The translations under genes and the position numbers were made by a program. Of a DNA stretch of 40,013 nucleotides, positions 1 to 7,653 are shown in pieces. The stretch covers positions 1 to 40,013 of the forward strand of contig JAFVTV010000034.1 in assembly GCA_017502975.1 (NCBI GenBank), in the 5' to 3' direction. This DNA comes from Clostridia bacterium (lineage in GTDB: Bacteria > Bacillota > Clostridia > Oscillospirales > CAG-272). Each line of letters starts with the position of its first letter. Position 1 is the first letter of the stretch. The notes beneath the pieces were generated by a model. The model was not told the DNA's origin and made no database searches. It saw only the letters and a program-made list of their open reading frames with translations.

Positions 1-31
1 CGCAAGCCACCTCCCTTTACACAAGGGAGGC
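1..31. repeat. End of a probable MITE (truncated by window edge)
   Basis: An 8-bp inverted repeat (CCTCCCTT / AAGGGAGG, positions 10-17 and 23-30, 5-nt loop) sits in a terminus of the kind common in clostridial miniature inverted-repeat elements, where a short hairpin forms the element end. Only one end is visible, so the assignment is an inference. It differs in sequence from the complete MITE-like element at 32861-33022. Confidence 0.4.
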
Positions 32-39
32 GATTTGTA

Positions 40-156
40 GCCGGATATCCGGCGGCAGGGCGTTTTGTGCAATTGATAATCATTCAGTACATCTTAAGAT
101 GTTGCTGGTGTTATGCCCTGGAGGGGCTTCCGCATACCACTAGCTTAGCTAGTGGT
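40..156. repeat. Palindrome-rich intergenic region
   Basis: Three further palindromes lie in about 120 bp: GCCGGATATCCGGC (40-53), ACATCTTAAGATGT (89-102) and ACCACTAGC-tta-GCTAGTGGT (136-156). None is followed by a clear T-tract on either strand, so none is a convincing terminator for the minus-strand gene ending at 194. No coding signal with a ribosome-binding site is seen here. Confidence 0.45.
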
Positions 157-193
157 TATGATAGTTTATGGAAAAACTTATTTCGGATTCCCT

Positions 194-1162
194 TTAGGAT
201 AGTAAGATCAGTAATAGAACGACGATGGATAGCACGAGCCAAAGCGCAGAAAGCAGCAGTAGCAATAGCCAGCGTCGTCTTTGCTTGTTTTGCTTGATCA
301 GCACGAACACAAGGGAGAGAACAAGTGGCACGGCGGGGAGCAAAAAGAGAAGTATAACAGTAGTCAATACAAAGATCACGGTGGCACTATCTTCATTTAA
401 GCCAAGCGTGGATTCGTTTTCCTCATAGACGTACTGAATGTGAAATTCTTCTGCATATGCCAAAACATCAAATACCATAATGTCGGTATCTACCTTTGTC
501 AGTGTAACGGTACCGCGGCGGTATGAAAAATCCCCCTCGCTATCAAAATAGCTGTTGTCGAGTGCATCGTAATTGAGATACCAAAACTCGTCATTTATCT
601 CATAGATCGCGCCGTGCATATGACCGAGGGTGTGTGTTTGATCAAGGCCGTAAATGGTATATTTTGTAAGATCCTTTAAGGTGGTGACCGATAGCGTTTT
701 AGTGATTGCGCTGTGTGTACCGTTGGCAAGTGCCTTCACCAGCTCCGTCGGGATCGCAGCTCGCATAGGCTTTTCATAGCACACATAGTCTTCAAAATTA
801 TGCATGAGATATAGATCCATGATCTCTTGCCCTGCCTCATTGACATAAATACGGATGCGGTCGTATCTGTCGACGATCATTATGATGTCCTTGTTGTGTA
901 GATTGTGCATGATCAGCGCATATCTATCCTCAAGTGCCTCACAAGCGATCTCTTGCTCGTATACATACATCTCATCGGATATGATCAAGGAAGGGGTATT
1001 TGGGCAATAGCGGTAAACGGCATCACCATAGGTTAGTGTTTTTTCATCGGCAGAAAGCACCCATTCACGGCGAGTCCCATCGCTGTCAGTCGCGCAGATG
1101 CCAAGCGTGAAAAGCATGAAAAGTGATATCAGTGCCAAAAGGCATACAAGAATTTTTTTCAT
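194..1162 (-). CDS. Membrane-anchored hypothetical protein, last gene of the YtrA-type ABC operon
   Basis: A 322-aa protein of no family I recognise. It has an N-terminal signal/anchor (about residues 3-23), a soluble domain of about 230 residues rich in Tyr and Asp, and two C-terminal hydrophobic segments (about 262-288 and 298-321) separated by a basic KQNKQRRR linker. This suggests an extracytoplasmic domain tethered at both ends. The ATG at 1162 follows GGAGG at good spacing. It starts 13 nt after the stop of the ABC permease and is surely co-transcribed with it. In YtrA-type operons of Bacillota, additional membrane or lipoprotein subunits commonly accompany the ATPase and permease, so an accessory transporter subunit or sensor is an inference from position only. 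Confidence 0.8.
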   Translation of the reverse strand: MKKILVCLLALISLFMLFTLGICATDSDGTRREWVLSADEKTLTYGDAVYRYCPNTPSLIISDEMYVYEQEIACEALEDRYALIMHNLHNKDIIMIVDRYDRIRIYVNEAGQEIMDLYLMHNFEDYVCYEKPMRAAIPTELVKALANGTHSAITKTLSVTTLKDLTKYTIYGLDQTHTLGHMHGAIYEINDEFWYLNYDALDNSYFDSEGDFSYRRGTVTLTKVDTDIMVFDVLAYAEEFHIQYVYEENESTLGLNEDSATVIFVLTTVILLFLLPAVPLVLSLVFVLIKQNKQRRRWLLLLLLSALWLVLSIVVLLLILLS

Positions 1163-1175
1163 TGCAGCGCCTCCT

Positions 1176-2033
1176 TTATGCGAGATTGAGCTTGCGCTCG
1201 AGCTTGCCGAGCGAGGCGAACCAAAGAATCAGATTGATAACTGTCACTATAATGCAACCGATCAGCAAGATCAATATTACGAGTGCAATAAGACTTCCAC
1301 CCGTGAAAGCCGCAGGGTAAAGCTTCATTGCTGCGCCTGCACCGAACACAAGTCCATAGATGCAAGCATACATCAATGTAGGCAAAATGCTGTTTGCAGC
1401 ATAAATCAGCACAATGGTCATGATGATCGGATGCTTTTTGCTGATAGAGGTGCCGAGTGTAATAGCAAAGTAATAAAACAGTGTTTTGGTAAAACTTGAT
1501 AAAAACAGCAGTAGCAAGACTTCAAAAACAATCACTACAATAATCACTACGGTGCCAAAGCTTACACTGCTCACAAATTCTCCCAGTAACAAACCAAACA
1601 ATGTAAGAAGACTGCCAAGCAGCGTAAAATTCTCTTGGCTGAGGTCGGGGGCGATTGCCAAAGCTGTGGCAATGGAAGTGAGGATTACCGCTATGGTGGC
1701 AGCATCATAAATGGTGGCAGTTAGGACCTTGGATAAAAATAGAGTACTGCGACTGACGGGGAGGGTAAAGGTGAGATATCCCTCATCTTTGAAAAAGTTG
1801 GTATAATAGCGGATATAAACAAGCACCATGATGACCAACGCAAATGCCCAAAGTAAGAAGCAGCCACCCATCAGCAGAAAGATTTCCCAAGGGAAAATCA
1901 TATCGTCAAGTCGTAATAAAAAGCTACGCAGAAGAAGTCCTGCAATCGGAGATAGGATCAAAATGGTTGCTGCAAGCAGTAGCCATATTCTAAATATGGA
2001 TTTAAGATCGTATTTTAAGCATTTTCTCAGCAT
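1176..2033 (-). CDS. ABC transporter permease (ABC-2 type, YtrA-operon class)
   Basis: A 285-aa polytopic membrane protein with about six hydrophobic segments. A long first pair lies in the N-terminal 80 residues, followed by FFKDEGYLTFTLPVSR. The phrase 'YLTFTLPVSR' is typical of ABC-2 export permeases, where the EGYL(x)LPVSR region follows TM2. Its first 7 nt overlap the end of the ATPase gene (2027-2033), so the two are translationally coupled. It should pair with that ATPase as a homodimeric or heterodimeric exporter in the cytoplasmic membrane. The substrate is unknown. GntR/YtrA-controlled ABC systems in Bacillota are often linked to cell-wall antibiotic response, which is a family-level expectation and not something visible here. 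Confidence 0.88.
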   Translation of the reverse strand: MLRKCLKYDLKSIFRIWLLLAATILILSPIAGLLLRSFLLRLDDMIFPWEIFLLMGGCFLLWAFALVIMVLVYIRYYTNFFKDEGYLTFTLPVSRSTLFLSKVLTATIYDAATIAVILTSIATALAIAPDLSQENFTLLGSLLTLFGLLLGEFVSSVSFGTVVIIVVIVFEVLLLLFLSSFTKTLFYYFAITLGTSISKKHPIIMTIVLIYAANSILPTLMYACIYGLVFGAGAAMKLYPAAFTGGSLIALVILILLIGCIIVTVINLILWFASLGKLERKLNLA

Positions 2034-2734
2034 CGGAATACCTCCCTGAAAAGCTCGTTGAGCGATTTGCCGTGCTGCGCACGCACCTCATCTGCGTTTC
2101 CTGCCAGCAGGATCTGCCCACTGTGACCCATAAACAAAAAGTCGTCAAGAACGGGCTCAATATCCGTGATCAGATGCGTGGTAATCATTACAGTTGCTTG
2201 GGGGTCGTAGTTGCCGATAATGGTTTGCAAAATGTAGTCCCTTGCGGCAGGATCCACGCCACCGATCGGTTCATCAAGCAGATAAAGACTTGCACGGCGC
2301 GACATAACAAGCACCAGCTGTACCTTTTCCTTGGTGCCCTTCGAAAGCGTTTTCATACGCACATCCTGCGGAATACCAAGATCGGTAAGCATACGTGTGG
2401 CGCGCTCGCGGTCAAAATCGGCATAAAAATCGGAAAAATAATCAAGCAACTCTACCACGCGCATGCTTGGCTGAAAATAGGGACGCTCGGGCAGATATGA
2501 GATCAAGGCATTGGTCTGCTCGGAGCGCGGGTGACCGCAAATCTTGATCTCGCCACTGTCTGCCACAAGAATACCCGCAATTAGTTTTAAAAGAGTGGAT
2601 TTTCCACAACCGTTGGGGCCAAGTAGCCCCACAATTTTTCCTCTTGTAAGAGAGAGGGAAAAGTTATTTAACACCGGCAAGCCTGCAGTATAGCTTTTGC
2701 AAAGCTTATCACACATTAAAACAGGCGTGTTCAT
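2027..2734 (-). CDS. ABC transporter ATP-binding protein
   Basis: A 235-aa nucleotide-binding subunit with all expected motifs. Walker A GPNGCGKST is at residues 39-47, the Q-loop region follows (SYLPERPYF), the signature-like segment LSKGTKEKVQ and Walker B/D-loop LYLLDEPIGGVD are present, and the H-loop is in TTHLITD. The signature is LSKGT rather than LSGGQ, a form often seen in YtrB/EcsA-type exporters. The ATG at 2734 overlaps the stop of the regulator gene by one base (TAATG), indicating translational coupling in the order regulator-ATPase-permease. It powers the adjacent permease at the inner face of the membrane. Confidence 0.93.
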   Translation of the reverse strand: MNTPVLMCDKLCKSYTAGLPVLNNFSLSLTRGKIVGLLGPNGCGKSTLLKLIAGILVADSGEIKICGHPRSEQTNALISYLPERPYFQPSMRVVELLDYFSDFYADFDRERATRMLTDLGIPQDVRMKTLSKGTKEKVQLVLVMSRRASLYLLDEPIGGVDPAARDYILQTIIGNYDPQATVMITTHLITDIEPVLDDFLFMGHSGQILLAGNADEVRAQHGKSLNELFREVFRC

Positions 2735-3093
2735 TATTGCTCCTCGCTTTCTATAAACGAAATAAATTCATGGGTGCTAATGCCAAGTGCTTTTGCCCCC
2801 GTTAGGGCACGACGCATATACGCATTTTTTAATTCGGCTTGCTTTTTGGCAAGCAGTGAGAGATCCTCGGTCACAAATCTTCCTGTTGTGCCACGCGGTA
2901 TCAAAATCCCCTCATCCTCAAGCGCCACTAAAGCCTTTTGCATCGTATTGGGGTTGACCGATGCTTCATAGGCAAGAAATCTTACCGTGGGGAACTGTGT
3001 GCCTGGAGGATACTTACCGCCAAGGATATCCATTCGTATCCGTTCCGTTAATTGTACCGAAACGGGTAGATGTGCATCAAAGCTCCAAGCCAT
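2734..3093 (-). CDS. GntR-family transcriptional regulator, YtrA subfamily
   Basis: A 119-aa short GntR regulator. The N-terminal winged helix contains the signature PPGTQFPTVRFLAYEASVN followed by NTMQKALVALEDEGI. The C-terminal part is only a short helical tail, as in the YtrA subfamily, which lacks a large effector domain. I chose the start at 3093 because an almost ideal SD (AAGGAGGTGATT) lies just upstream; a longer frame upstream would begin inside the promoter. It is the first gene of the operon with the ABC genes, and family members repress their own operon until an inducing stress occurs. A strong promoter lies at 3127-3155. Confidence 0.93.
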   Translation of the reverse strand: MAWSFDAHLPVSVQLTERIRMDILGGKYPPGTQFPTVRFLAYEASVNPNTMQKALVALEDEGILIPRGTTGRFVTEDLSLLAKKQAELKNAYMRRALTGAKALGISTHEFISFIESEEQ

Positions 3094-3126
3094 GCAATCA
3101 CCTCCTTGTACTAATCCTTTAATACA

Positions 3127-3155
3127 ATAATACAACACACATCATGAAATGTCAA
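3127..3155 (-). promoter_or_regulatory. Promoter of the GntR-ABC operon
   Basis: On the minus strand there is TTGACA (3150-3155), a 17-bp spacer, and TATTAT (3127-3132). An 8-bp direct repeat, TTGTATTA twice in close succession, overlaps the -10 region and is a plausible operator for the autoregulating GntR protein. The operator role is inferred. Confidence 0.75.
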
Positions 3156-3180
3156 TACAAAAGCACAATTTACCATACAA

Positions 3181-3213
3181 GGAAAAGAGCCAAGGTGAAT
3201 AGCACCTTAGCTC
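3181..3213 (-). terminator. Terminator of the beta-CASP nuclease gene
   Basis: On the minus strand there is an 11-bp stem (GAGCTAAGGTG / CACCTTGGCTC, one G-T pair) with a 5-nt loop, then TTTTCC, immediately after the stop codon at 3222. Confidence 0.75.
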
Positions 3214-3221
3214 CTTGGGAG

Positions 3222-4823
3222 TTATTTATCCCATTTTTCGATCAACGCCTTGATTTGATCCGCAAGCCTTGCATTGTCCTTATTGGGACGTCCGTCTGCA
3301 CGCTTGGCAAGTGCAAGCAACGCCTCGGCATTGGCAACCAAATTCGCGTGCACGCTCGATTTGCGCGATCTCACCCTTGTCGCATCAACGGCGGGGATGC
3401 GGCGGCGCTCGGTGTAGGCGGTCATGGCACCGCTGCTAAGATCATATTCCGTGCCGCTGTTAGGCGCTTCTACGGCATAGCCACGGTCCCGTAGGGTGTC
3501 GCCCAGTGCCGCGATCGCCTCCTCATCTCCGTGATTGAGGAACACCGTTTTAGGCTTTCTTTCAAACGCCGCAAGCCAAGAGATCAAGCCATCCTTGTCA
3601 GCATGGCCGCTTGTGCCGCGCAGCGATCTGATGCGTGCCTGCACAACGATCTCCTCTCCAAAAAGCTTCACACGCTTTGCGCCCTCGGCGAGGGCACGCC
3701 CAAGCGTGCCCACCGCTTGATAGCCTACAAACAGGATCAAATTCTTTTCCTGCCACAAATTATGCTTTAAATGATGACGCACACGCCCCGCCTCGCACAT
3801 GCCGCTTGCCGAAATAATGACCTTGGGGTGCGGATCGGTGTTGATGCGTTTTGAGTCGTCTGCTGTGACCGCAAGCCGCAAATCATCGAAGCGAATGGGA
3901 TCAACACCTGCACGGATCAGTGCCTGCGTTTCCTCATCAAAGCAGGCGGGATCACATTTGGAGAAGATCTCGGTTGCTTCAATCGCAAGCGGGCTATCCA
4001 CATAAACGGGGAATTTGGGGTGGCGTGTGAGCCCACGCGCCTTGATCTCGCGTATGGCATACAGCAGCTCCTGTGTACGACCAACCGCGAAGGAGGGAAT
4101 GACCACGTTACCACCGCGGTCTATCGTTTCGTCAATAAGTCCTGCAAGCATTTCCACCGTGTCGGCGGCAGGAGCGTGTAAGCGGTTGCCGTAAGTGGAT
4201 TCCAATACCAAATAATCGGCATCGGTAACGGGCGTCGGATCCTTAATGATCGGTTGATCGGTGTTTCCCACATCTCCGCTAAATACGATTTTTTTGGTGA
4301 TGTCGCCCTCGCGCAGCCAAAGCTCGATCGCGGCAGAGCCAAGCAAATGCCCGATATCGGTAAAGCGAAGCTCTATACCCGCGGCTGCAGTGATCCTCTT
4401 GTCATACGGAACACCCTCAAGCAGGGAAATGGCGCCCATAGCGTCTTCTATGGTATAGGTAGGCGTAAAGTTATCCTCGCCCGCGCGCTGCGCCTTACGG
4501 TTTTTCCATTCCGCTTCGAGCATTTGAATGTGCGCACTGTCACGCAGCATGATGTCACATAGCTTTGCGGTTGCCTCGGTTGCGAAAATAATGCCACGAA
4601 AGCCCTCCTTGTAAAGGCGGGGAAGCATGCCCGAATGATCAATATGTGCATGTGTCAAAAATACGGCCTGTATTTCTCTGGCGGGCACGGGGAGCGCCAC
4701 GTTTTGAAACACGTCGATCCCTTGCTCCATACCGCAGTCAACGAGATAGTATCTGCCACTGACCTCAAGCAGCGTGCAGCTGCCCGTTACCTCCTGAGCC
4801 GCGCCGATGAATTGTATTTTCAT
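3222..4823 (-). CDS. Beta-CASP metallo-beta-lactamase-fold hydrolase (RNA-processing exonuclease type)
   Basis: A 533-aa protein. Its N-terminal metallo-beta-lactamase domain has the metal-binding motif HAHIDH (residues 58-63), DCG near residue 30, and a second metal cluster in FTDIGHLLGSAA. A beta-CASP domain follows (motif ASGMCEAGRVRHH), then the C-terminal RMMBL motifs GTSGHAD and FLNHGDEEA. This is the architecture of CPSF73/Ysh1-like and YtxM-like RNA nucleases, so it probably cleaves RNA in the cytoplasm; the substrate is unknown. A lysine/arginine-rich tail of about 70 residues follows the RMMBL motif. I chose the start at 4823 because AAGGGGGATC lies just upstream and the conserved MKIQFIGAAQEVTGS begins there. 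The upstream in-frame extension crosses the promoter and is rejected. Confidence 0.93.
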   Translation of the reverse strand: MKIQFIGAAQEVTGSCTLLEVSGRYYLVDCGMEQGIDVFQNVALPVPAREIQAVFLTHAHIDHSGMLPRLYKEGFRGIIFATEATAKLCDIMLRDSAHIQMLEAEWKNRKAQRAGEDNFTPTYTIEDAMGAISLLEGVPYDKRITAAAGIELRFTDIGHLLGSAAIELWLREGDITKKIVFSGDVGNTDQPIIKDPTPVTDADYLVLESTYGNRLHAPAADTVEMLAGLIDETIDRGGNVVIPSFAVGRTQELLYAIREIKARGLTRHPKFPVYVDSPLAIEATEIFSKCDPACFDEETQALIRAGVDPIRFDDLRLAVTADDSKRINTDPHPKVIISASGMCEAGRVRHHLKHNLWQEKNLILFVGYQAVGTLGRALAEGAKRVKLFGEEIVVQARIRSLRGTSGHADKDGLISWLAAFERKPKTVFLNHGDEEAIAALGDTLRDRGYAVEAPNSGTEYDLSSGAMTAYTERRRIPAVDATRVRSRKSSVHANLVANAEALLALAKRADGRPNKDNARLADQIKALIEKWDK

Positions 4824-4879
4824 TAAGATCCCCCTTTCGCGTGCGCCCCGTAGGGCTTTGGGCTTAAATCTACAATTAT

Positions 4880-4908
4880 AGTATACCACAAGACGCGCCG
4901 GATTGCAA
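4880..4908 (-). promoter_or_regulatory. Promoter of the beta-CASP nuclease gene
   Basis: On the minus strand there is TTGCAA (4903-4908), a 17-bp spacer and TATACT (4880-4885). It is divergent from, and only 7 bp from, the -35 of the EamA promoter. Confidence 0.7.
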
Positions 4909-4915
4909 CTTGCCG

Positions 4916-4944
4916 TTGACTTTTCTCCCTGTGCGTGCTATCAT
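4916..4944 (+). promoter_or_regulatory. Promoter of the EamA transporter gene
   Basis: TTGACT (4916-4921), 17-bp spacer, TATCAT (4939-4944), about 30 bp ahead of the start codon. Confidence 0.7.
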
Positions 4945-4974
4945 ATATTTATATTTTGAAAGGGAAGTTGCTTT

Positions 4975-5835
4975 ATGAATGTACACAAGCACCGCCTTGC
5001 CTTGATCGGCGCGATGACGATCTTTGGCACAATTGGTATCTTTCGCCGTTATATTCCGCTGCCGTCGGGCGCGGTCGCGTTTATTCGCTCTCTGATGGGT
5101 GCACTGCTTTTGCTCATTTTTTTGCTTTCCAAACGGCAAAAATTAAACATCCTCGCCATTCGCCGAAATCTTGTGCCCTTGCTTTTGTCAGGGGCGTGCC
5201 TTGGCTTTAACTGGGTGTTGCTTTTTGAGGCGTACAAATATACCTCTGTGGCGGTTGCTACGCTCTCCTACTATATGGCACCGATCCTACTGATCCTCGC
5301 CGCCCCCTTGCTTTTGGGCGAGCGCCTCACGGTAAAAAAGGGAATATGCGCCGCGGTGGCACTGTTTGGCATGGTGCTTGTTTCGGGCGTGCTTGAGGCG
5401 GGCGTGAAGAACGCCGCCGAGCTGCGCGGCATTTTCATGGGGCTTCTTGCAGCCGTGCTTTACGCCGGGATCATTCTGCTCAATAAAAAAATGCAGGAAA
5501 TTGATGCAATCGATAAAACTGTGGTGCAGTTTGCCGTTTCTGCGCTGGTGCTGCTCCCATACGTTTTGCTTGCCGAGGAGGTCTCCTTGGCCGTCCTCAC
5601 ACCCCTGTCGGCACTTCTGCTGCTCGTGGTGTGCGTTTTACACACGGGGCTTGCGTATCTTATGTATTTTGGCGCTGTCGGCAAGCTGAAGGCGGGTACC
5701 GTAGCGCTCTTTAGCTACATCGACCCCGTTTTGGCGGTGCTTCTTTCCGCGCTTGTGCTAAAGGAGCCAATGACCCTTCTTTGCGGCATCGGTGCTGTGC
5801 TGGTGCTGGGCGCGGCGTATGTGAGCGAAAAATAA
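4975..5835 (+). CDS. EamA/DMT-family transporter
   Basis: A 286-aa protein with about ten hydrophobic segments arranged as two EamA repeats (roughly residues 5-135 and 150-285). Family features seen include RSLMGALLLL after the first helix, the Trp-Val-Leu-rich segment GFNWVLLFEAYKYTSVA, and the second-repeat motif LFSYIDPVLAVLLSALVLKEP. Members export amino acids or metabolites across the cytoplasmic membrane; the substrate cannot be read from the sequence. The ATG at 4975 follows AAAGGGAAG. The gene has its own promoter and ends 25 nt before the ECF sigma gene, so partial co-transcription with it is possible. Confidence 0.93.
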   Translation: MNVHKHRLALIGAMTIFGTIGIFRRYIPLPSGAVAFIRSLMGALLLLIFLLSKRQKLNILAIRRNLVPLLLSGACLGFNWVLLFEAYKYTSVAVATLSYYMAPILLILAAPLLLGERLTVKKGICAAVALFGMVLVSGVLEAGVKNAAELRGIFMGLLAAVLYAGIILLNKKMQEIDAIDKTVVQFAVSALVLLPYVLLAEEVSLAVLTPLSALLLLVVCVLHTGLAYLMYFGAVGKLKAGTVALFSYIDPVLAVLLSALVLKEPMTLLCGIGAVLVLGAAYVSEK

Positions 5836-5860
5836 TGTTAATGTAAATGGGGGCGAAAAA

Positions 5861-6418
5861 GTGGAGGATAATAAGATCATAGAGCTGCTTTTTGCGCGCT
5901 CCGAAACGGCGCTTTCTGAGATTGCCCGTAAATACGGTAAGCTTTGCTTGCAGGTGGCAACCAATATTCTTGGCAATCATGCAGATGCCGAGGAATGTGT
6001 AAATGATGCATATCTCGCGCTCTGGCAAGCCATACCGCCCCAAAGACCGCAATCCCTTTTGGCATTTCTTTTGCGGATCGTTAAAAATATTTGTATCAAT
6101 CGCTACGAATATAATACGGCAAGCAAAAGAAATTCAAATTATGCCGTGTGTTTGCAAGAAATGGCATATTTTCTCCAAGCCGACACATCAGTTGAACAGG
6201 AAGTGGAGGCAAGACTTATCATCACTTACATAGAGCAATTTTTAGATACCCTCAGCAGCAAGGATCGCATATTGTTTGTGCGCCGTTATTGGTATTTTGA
6301 TACCTTCGAGCATCTCGCTTTGCTCACAGGCATGCGTGAAGGCACTGTTCGTGTGCGGCTTTCTCGCGTGCGCGAAAAACTGCGAAAATATCTTGAGGAA
6401 AGGGGAGTGAAGCTATGA
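5861..6418 (+). CDS. ECF-type RNA polymerase sigma factor
   Basis: A 185-aa sigma-70 family protein of ECF size. The sigma2 region (about residues 20-90) includes ADAEECVNDAYLALWQAIPP and the helix LLAFLLRIVKNICINRY. The sigma4 region (about 125-180) has DRILFVRRYWYFDTFEHLA and the helix-turn-helix MREGTVRVRLSRVREKLRKYL. The start is GTG at 5861, preceded by GGGGGCG. Its last four bases overlap the next gene (ATGA), a predicted membrane-anchored partner, as is standard for sigma/anti-sigma pairs. I see no clear promoter of its own. Confidence 0.93.
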   Translation: MEDNKIIELLFARSETALSEIARKYGKLCLQVATNILGNHADAEECVNDAYLALWQAIPPQRPQSLLAFLLRIVKNICINRYEYNTASKRNSNYAVCLQEMAYFLQADTSVEQEVEARLIITYIEQFLDTLSSKDRILFVRRYWYFDTFEHLALLTGMREGTVRVRLSRVREKLRKYLEERGVKL

Positions 6419-6888
6419 GTGACAAAAAAATGCTTGACGCGATGCATGACATTGACGATTCGTATATTTTAGAAGCTAGCAATATAAAGGCTAAAAACCG
6501 ATCTCGCCCATGGGTACGTGTGGTAGCCGTTGCCGCGTGCCTGATACTCGTCTGCTCTGCCGCACTTTTGCTTTTGCGTCCCGAGCCGCCTGTAACAGAT
6601 AACGGCGACGGCGCCACAACGGGAGGGACCGGCACAAGTCAGGTTTCCTTTTATTGTAATGGCACATTATATGTAAGAGATACAAGCAAAGCACCGATAT
6701 ATGATCTGCCTGCCGCATATCATTATCAAGGCAATGCAATCCTAACACACGGAGCAATCGATACAGAGCTTGAGGCAAGTGAGGCGGGGAAAATTTATAT
6801 TTGTAGTGACGGCACTGCCTATTTTGAATGCACCTCGCGCGCACTCGTTAACGGAAAATACGTTTTATTACCCTGCATTCCCAACTAA
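6415..6888 (+). CDS. Probable anti-sigma factor / single-pass membrane protein
   Basis: A 157-aa protein with a short cytoplasmic N-terminus (MHDIDDSYILEAS motif), one transmembrane helix (about residues 38-55, AVAACLILVCSAALLLL) and an outside domain of about 100 residues. The opening 'DAM.DIDD.Y..EA' and the basic patch before the membrane helix resemble membrane proteins encoded downstream of ECF sigma factors in Clostridia. It overlaps the sigma gene by 4 nt and is followed at once by a terminator, so the two form a closed unit. Its function as an anti-sigma factor is inferred from context; no zinc-binding ZAS motif is visible. Confidence 0.8.
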   Translation: MSDKKMLDAMHDIDDSYILEASNIKAKNRSRPWVRVVAVAACLILVCSAALLLLRPEPPVTDNGDGATTGGTGTSQVSFYCNGTLYVRDTSKAPIYDLPAAYHYQGNAILTHGAIDTELEASEAGKIYICSDGTAYFECTSRALVNGKYVLLPCIPN

Positions 6889-6923
6889 AAAAGCTGCCGA
6901 TTTGAAAAAATCGGCAGCTTTTT
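6887..6923 (+). terminator. Terminator of the sigma/anti-sigma operon
   Basis: A near-perfect hairpin: AGCTGCCGATTT pairs with AAATCGGCAGCT across a 4-nt loop, flanked by A-rich and T-rich tracts, directly after the stop codon. Confidence 0.9.
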
Positions 6924-6972
6924 GTAACTTTTGAGATAAAAAACTGACTGTATAAGTAAAGGAGGTGCTGTT

Positions 6973-7431
6973 ATGAAACGCAAAAGAATTGTCTGTTTAT
7001 TGCTTGTAGGTGTGCTGGTGTTGGGGCTTGTGGGCACTTTTATGTGGCGCCTGCTGTGTCCCTTAGCTTATGCCGATCTTGAGGGCTGTCGGGTCGGTGT
7101 CTATGACAGGGAGGGAAAGGAGATCATTGCCTATCTTAACGACAGTGACAGAGATGAGTTGTTGCTGATGCTCGAATTGGCAGATCTTGATACCTTTGGC
7201 ACGGCGCGCTATCCCTTTGTTTCGGGTGCGCAGTTGATTACACGGTACCGTGTGGATCTTGCCAACAACAAAACAATTGACATCGGGTTTTCGGGCGACT
7301 ATCTTATCATAAACGGTCTTGGATACGAAGGAAAGGGCTATCTGATTGAAGCCATGCATCGCTTTTGGGAGCAAGCATATAAGGAATACTATTTGATCGA
7401 TGCGGTTGTAGGTAACATTTGCGACGGCTAA
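6973..7431 (+). CDS. Small membrane-anchored hypothetical protein
   Basis: A 152-aa protein with a basic start (MKRKR) and one hydrophobic anchor or uncleaved signal (about residues 6-25, ending in WRLLCPLAYA). The remaining extracytoplasmic domain of about 115 residues has no motif I recognise. The ATG at 6973 has a strong SD, AAAGGAGGTG. The gene stands alone between two terminators. Confidence 0.78.
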   Translation: MKRKRIVCLLLVGVLVLGLVGTFMWRLLCPLAYADLEGCRVGVYDREGKEIIAYLNDSDRDELLLMLELADLDTFGTARYPFVSGAQLITRYRVDLANNKTIDIGFSGDYLIINGLGYEGKGYLIEAMHRFWEQAYKEYYLIDAVVGNICDG

Positions 7432-7438
7432 AGGCTAA

Positions 7439-7472
7439 CAAAGGGACAGATTTTTGATCTGTCCCTTTGTGT
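7439..7472 (+). terminator. Terminator after the 152-aa protein gene
   Basis: A 14-bp perfect stem, ACAAAGGGACAGAT / ATCTGTCCCTTTGT (7439-7452, 7457-7470), followed by a short T-rich stretch. Confidence 0.88.
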
Positions 7473-7569
7473 TTATGATCTGTTTTTACAAACTCTGCTC
7501 AAAAAAACAGTATAGCCCGACATCAAGATTGTAGAAAATACAAAAATTGATAAAAATCAAGAAATCCTC

Positions 7570-7598
7570 TTGAAAAATAAGGATTCATGTAGTATAAT
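7570..7598 (+). promoter_or_regulatory. Promoter of guaB
   Basis: TTGAAA (7570-7575), 17-bp spacer, TATAAT (7593-7598). The roughly 50-nt leader to the ATG at 7654 is too short and A-rich for a purine riboswitch. Confidence 0.82.
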
Positions 7599-7653
7599 AA
7601 TAAAAATAAAATACTGTAAACACAGTGTAAGTAACATAAAGGAGAATAAAGCC

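Noticed and set aside
7471-7653. Purine riboswitch upstream of guaB
   Set aside because: The mapped promoter leaves about 50 nt of A-rich leader with no three-way-junction arms or loop motifs.
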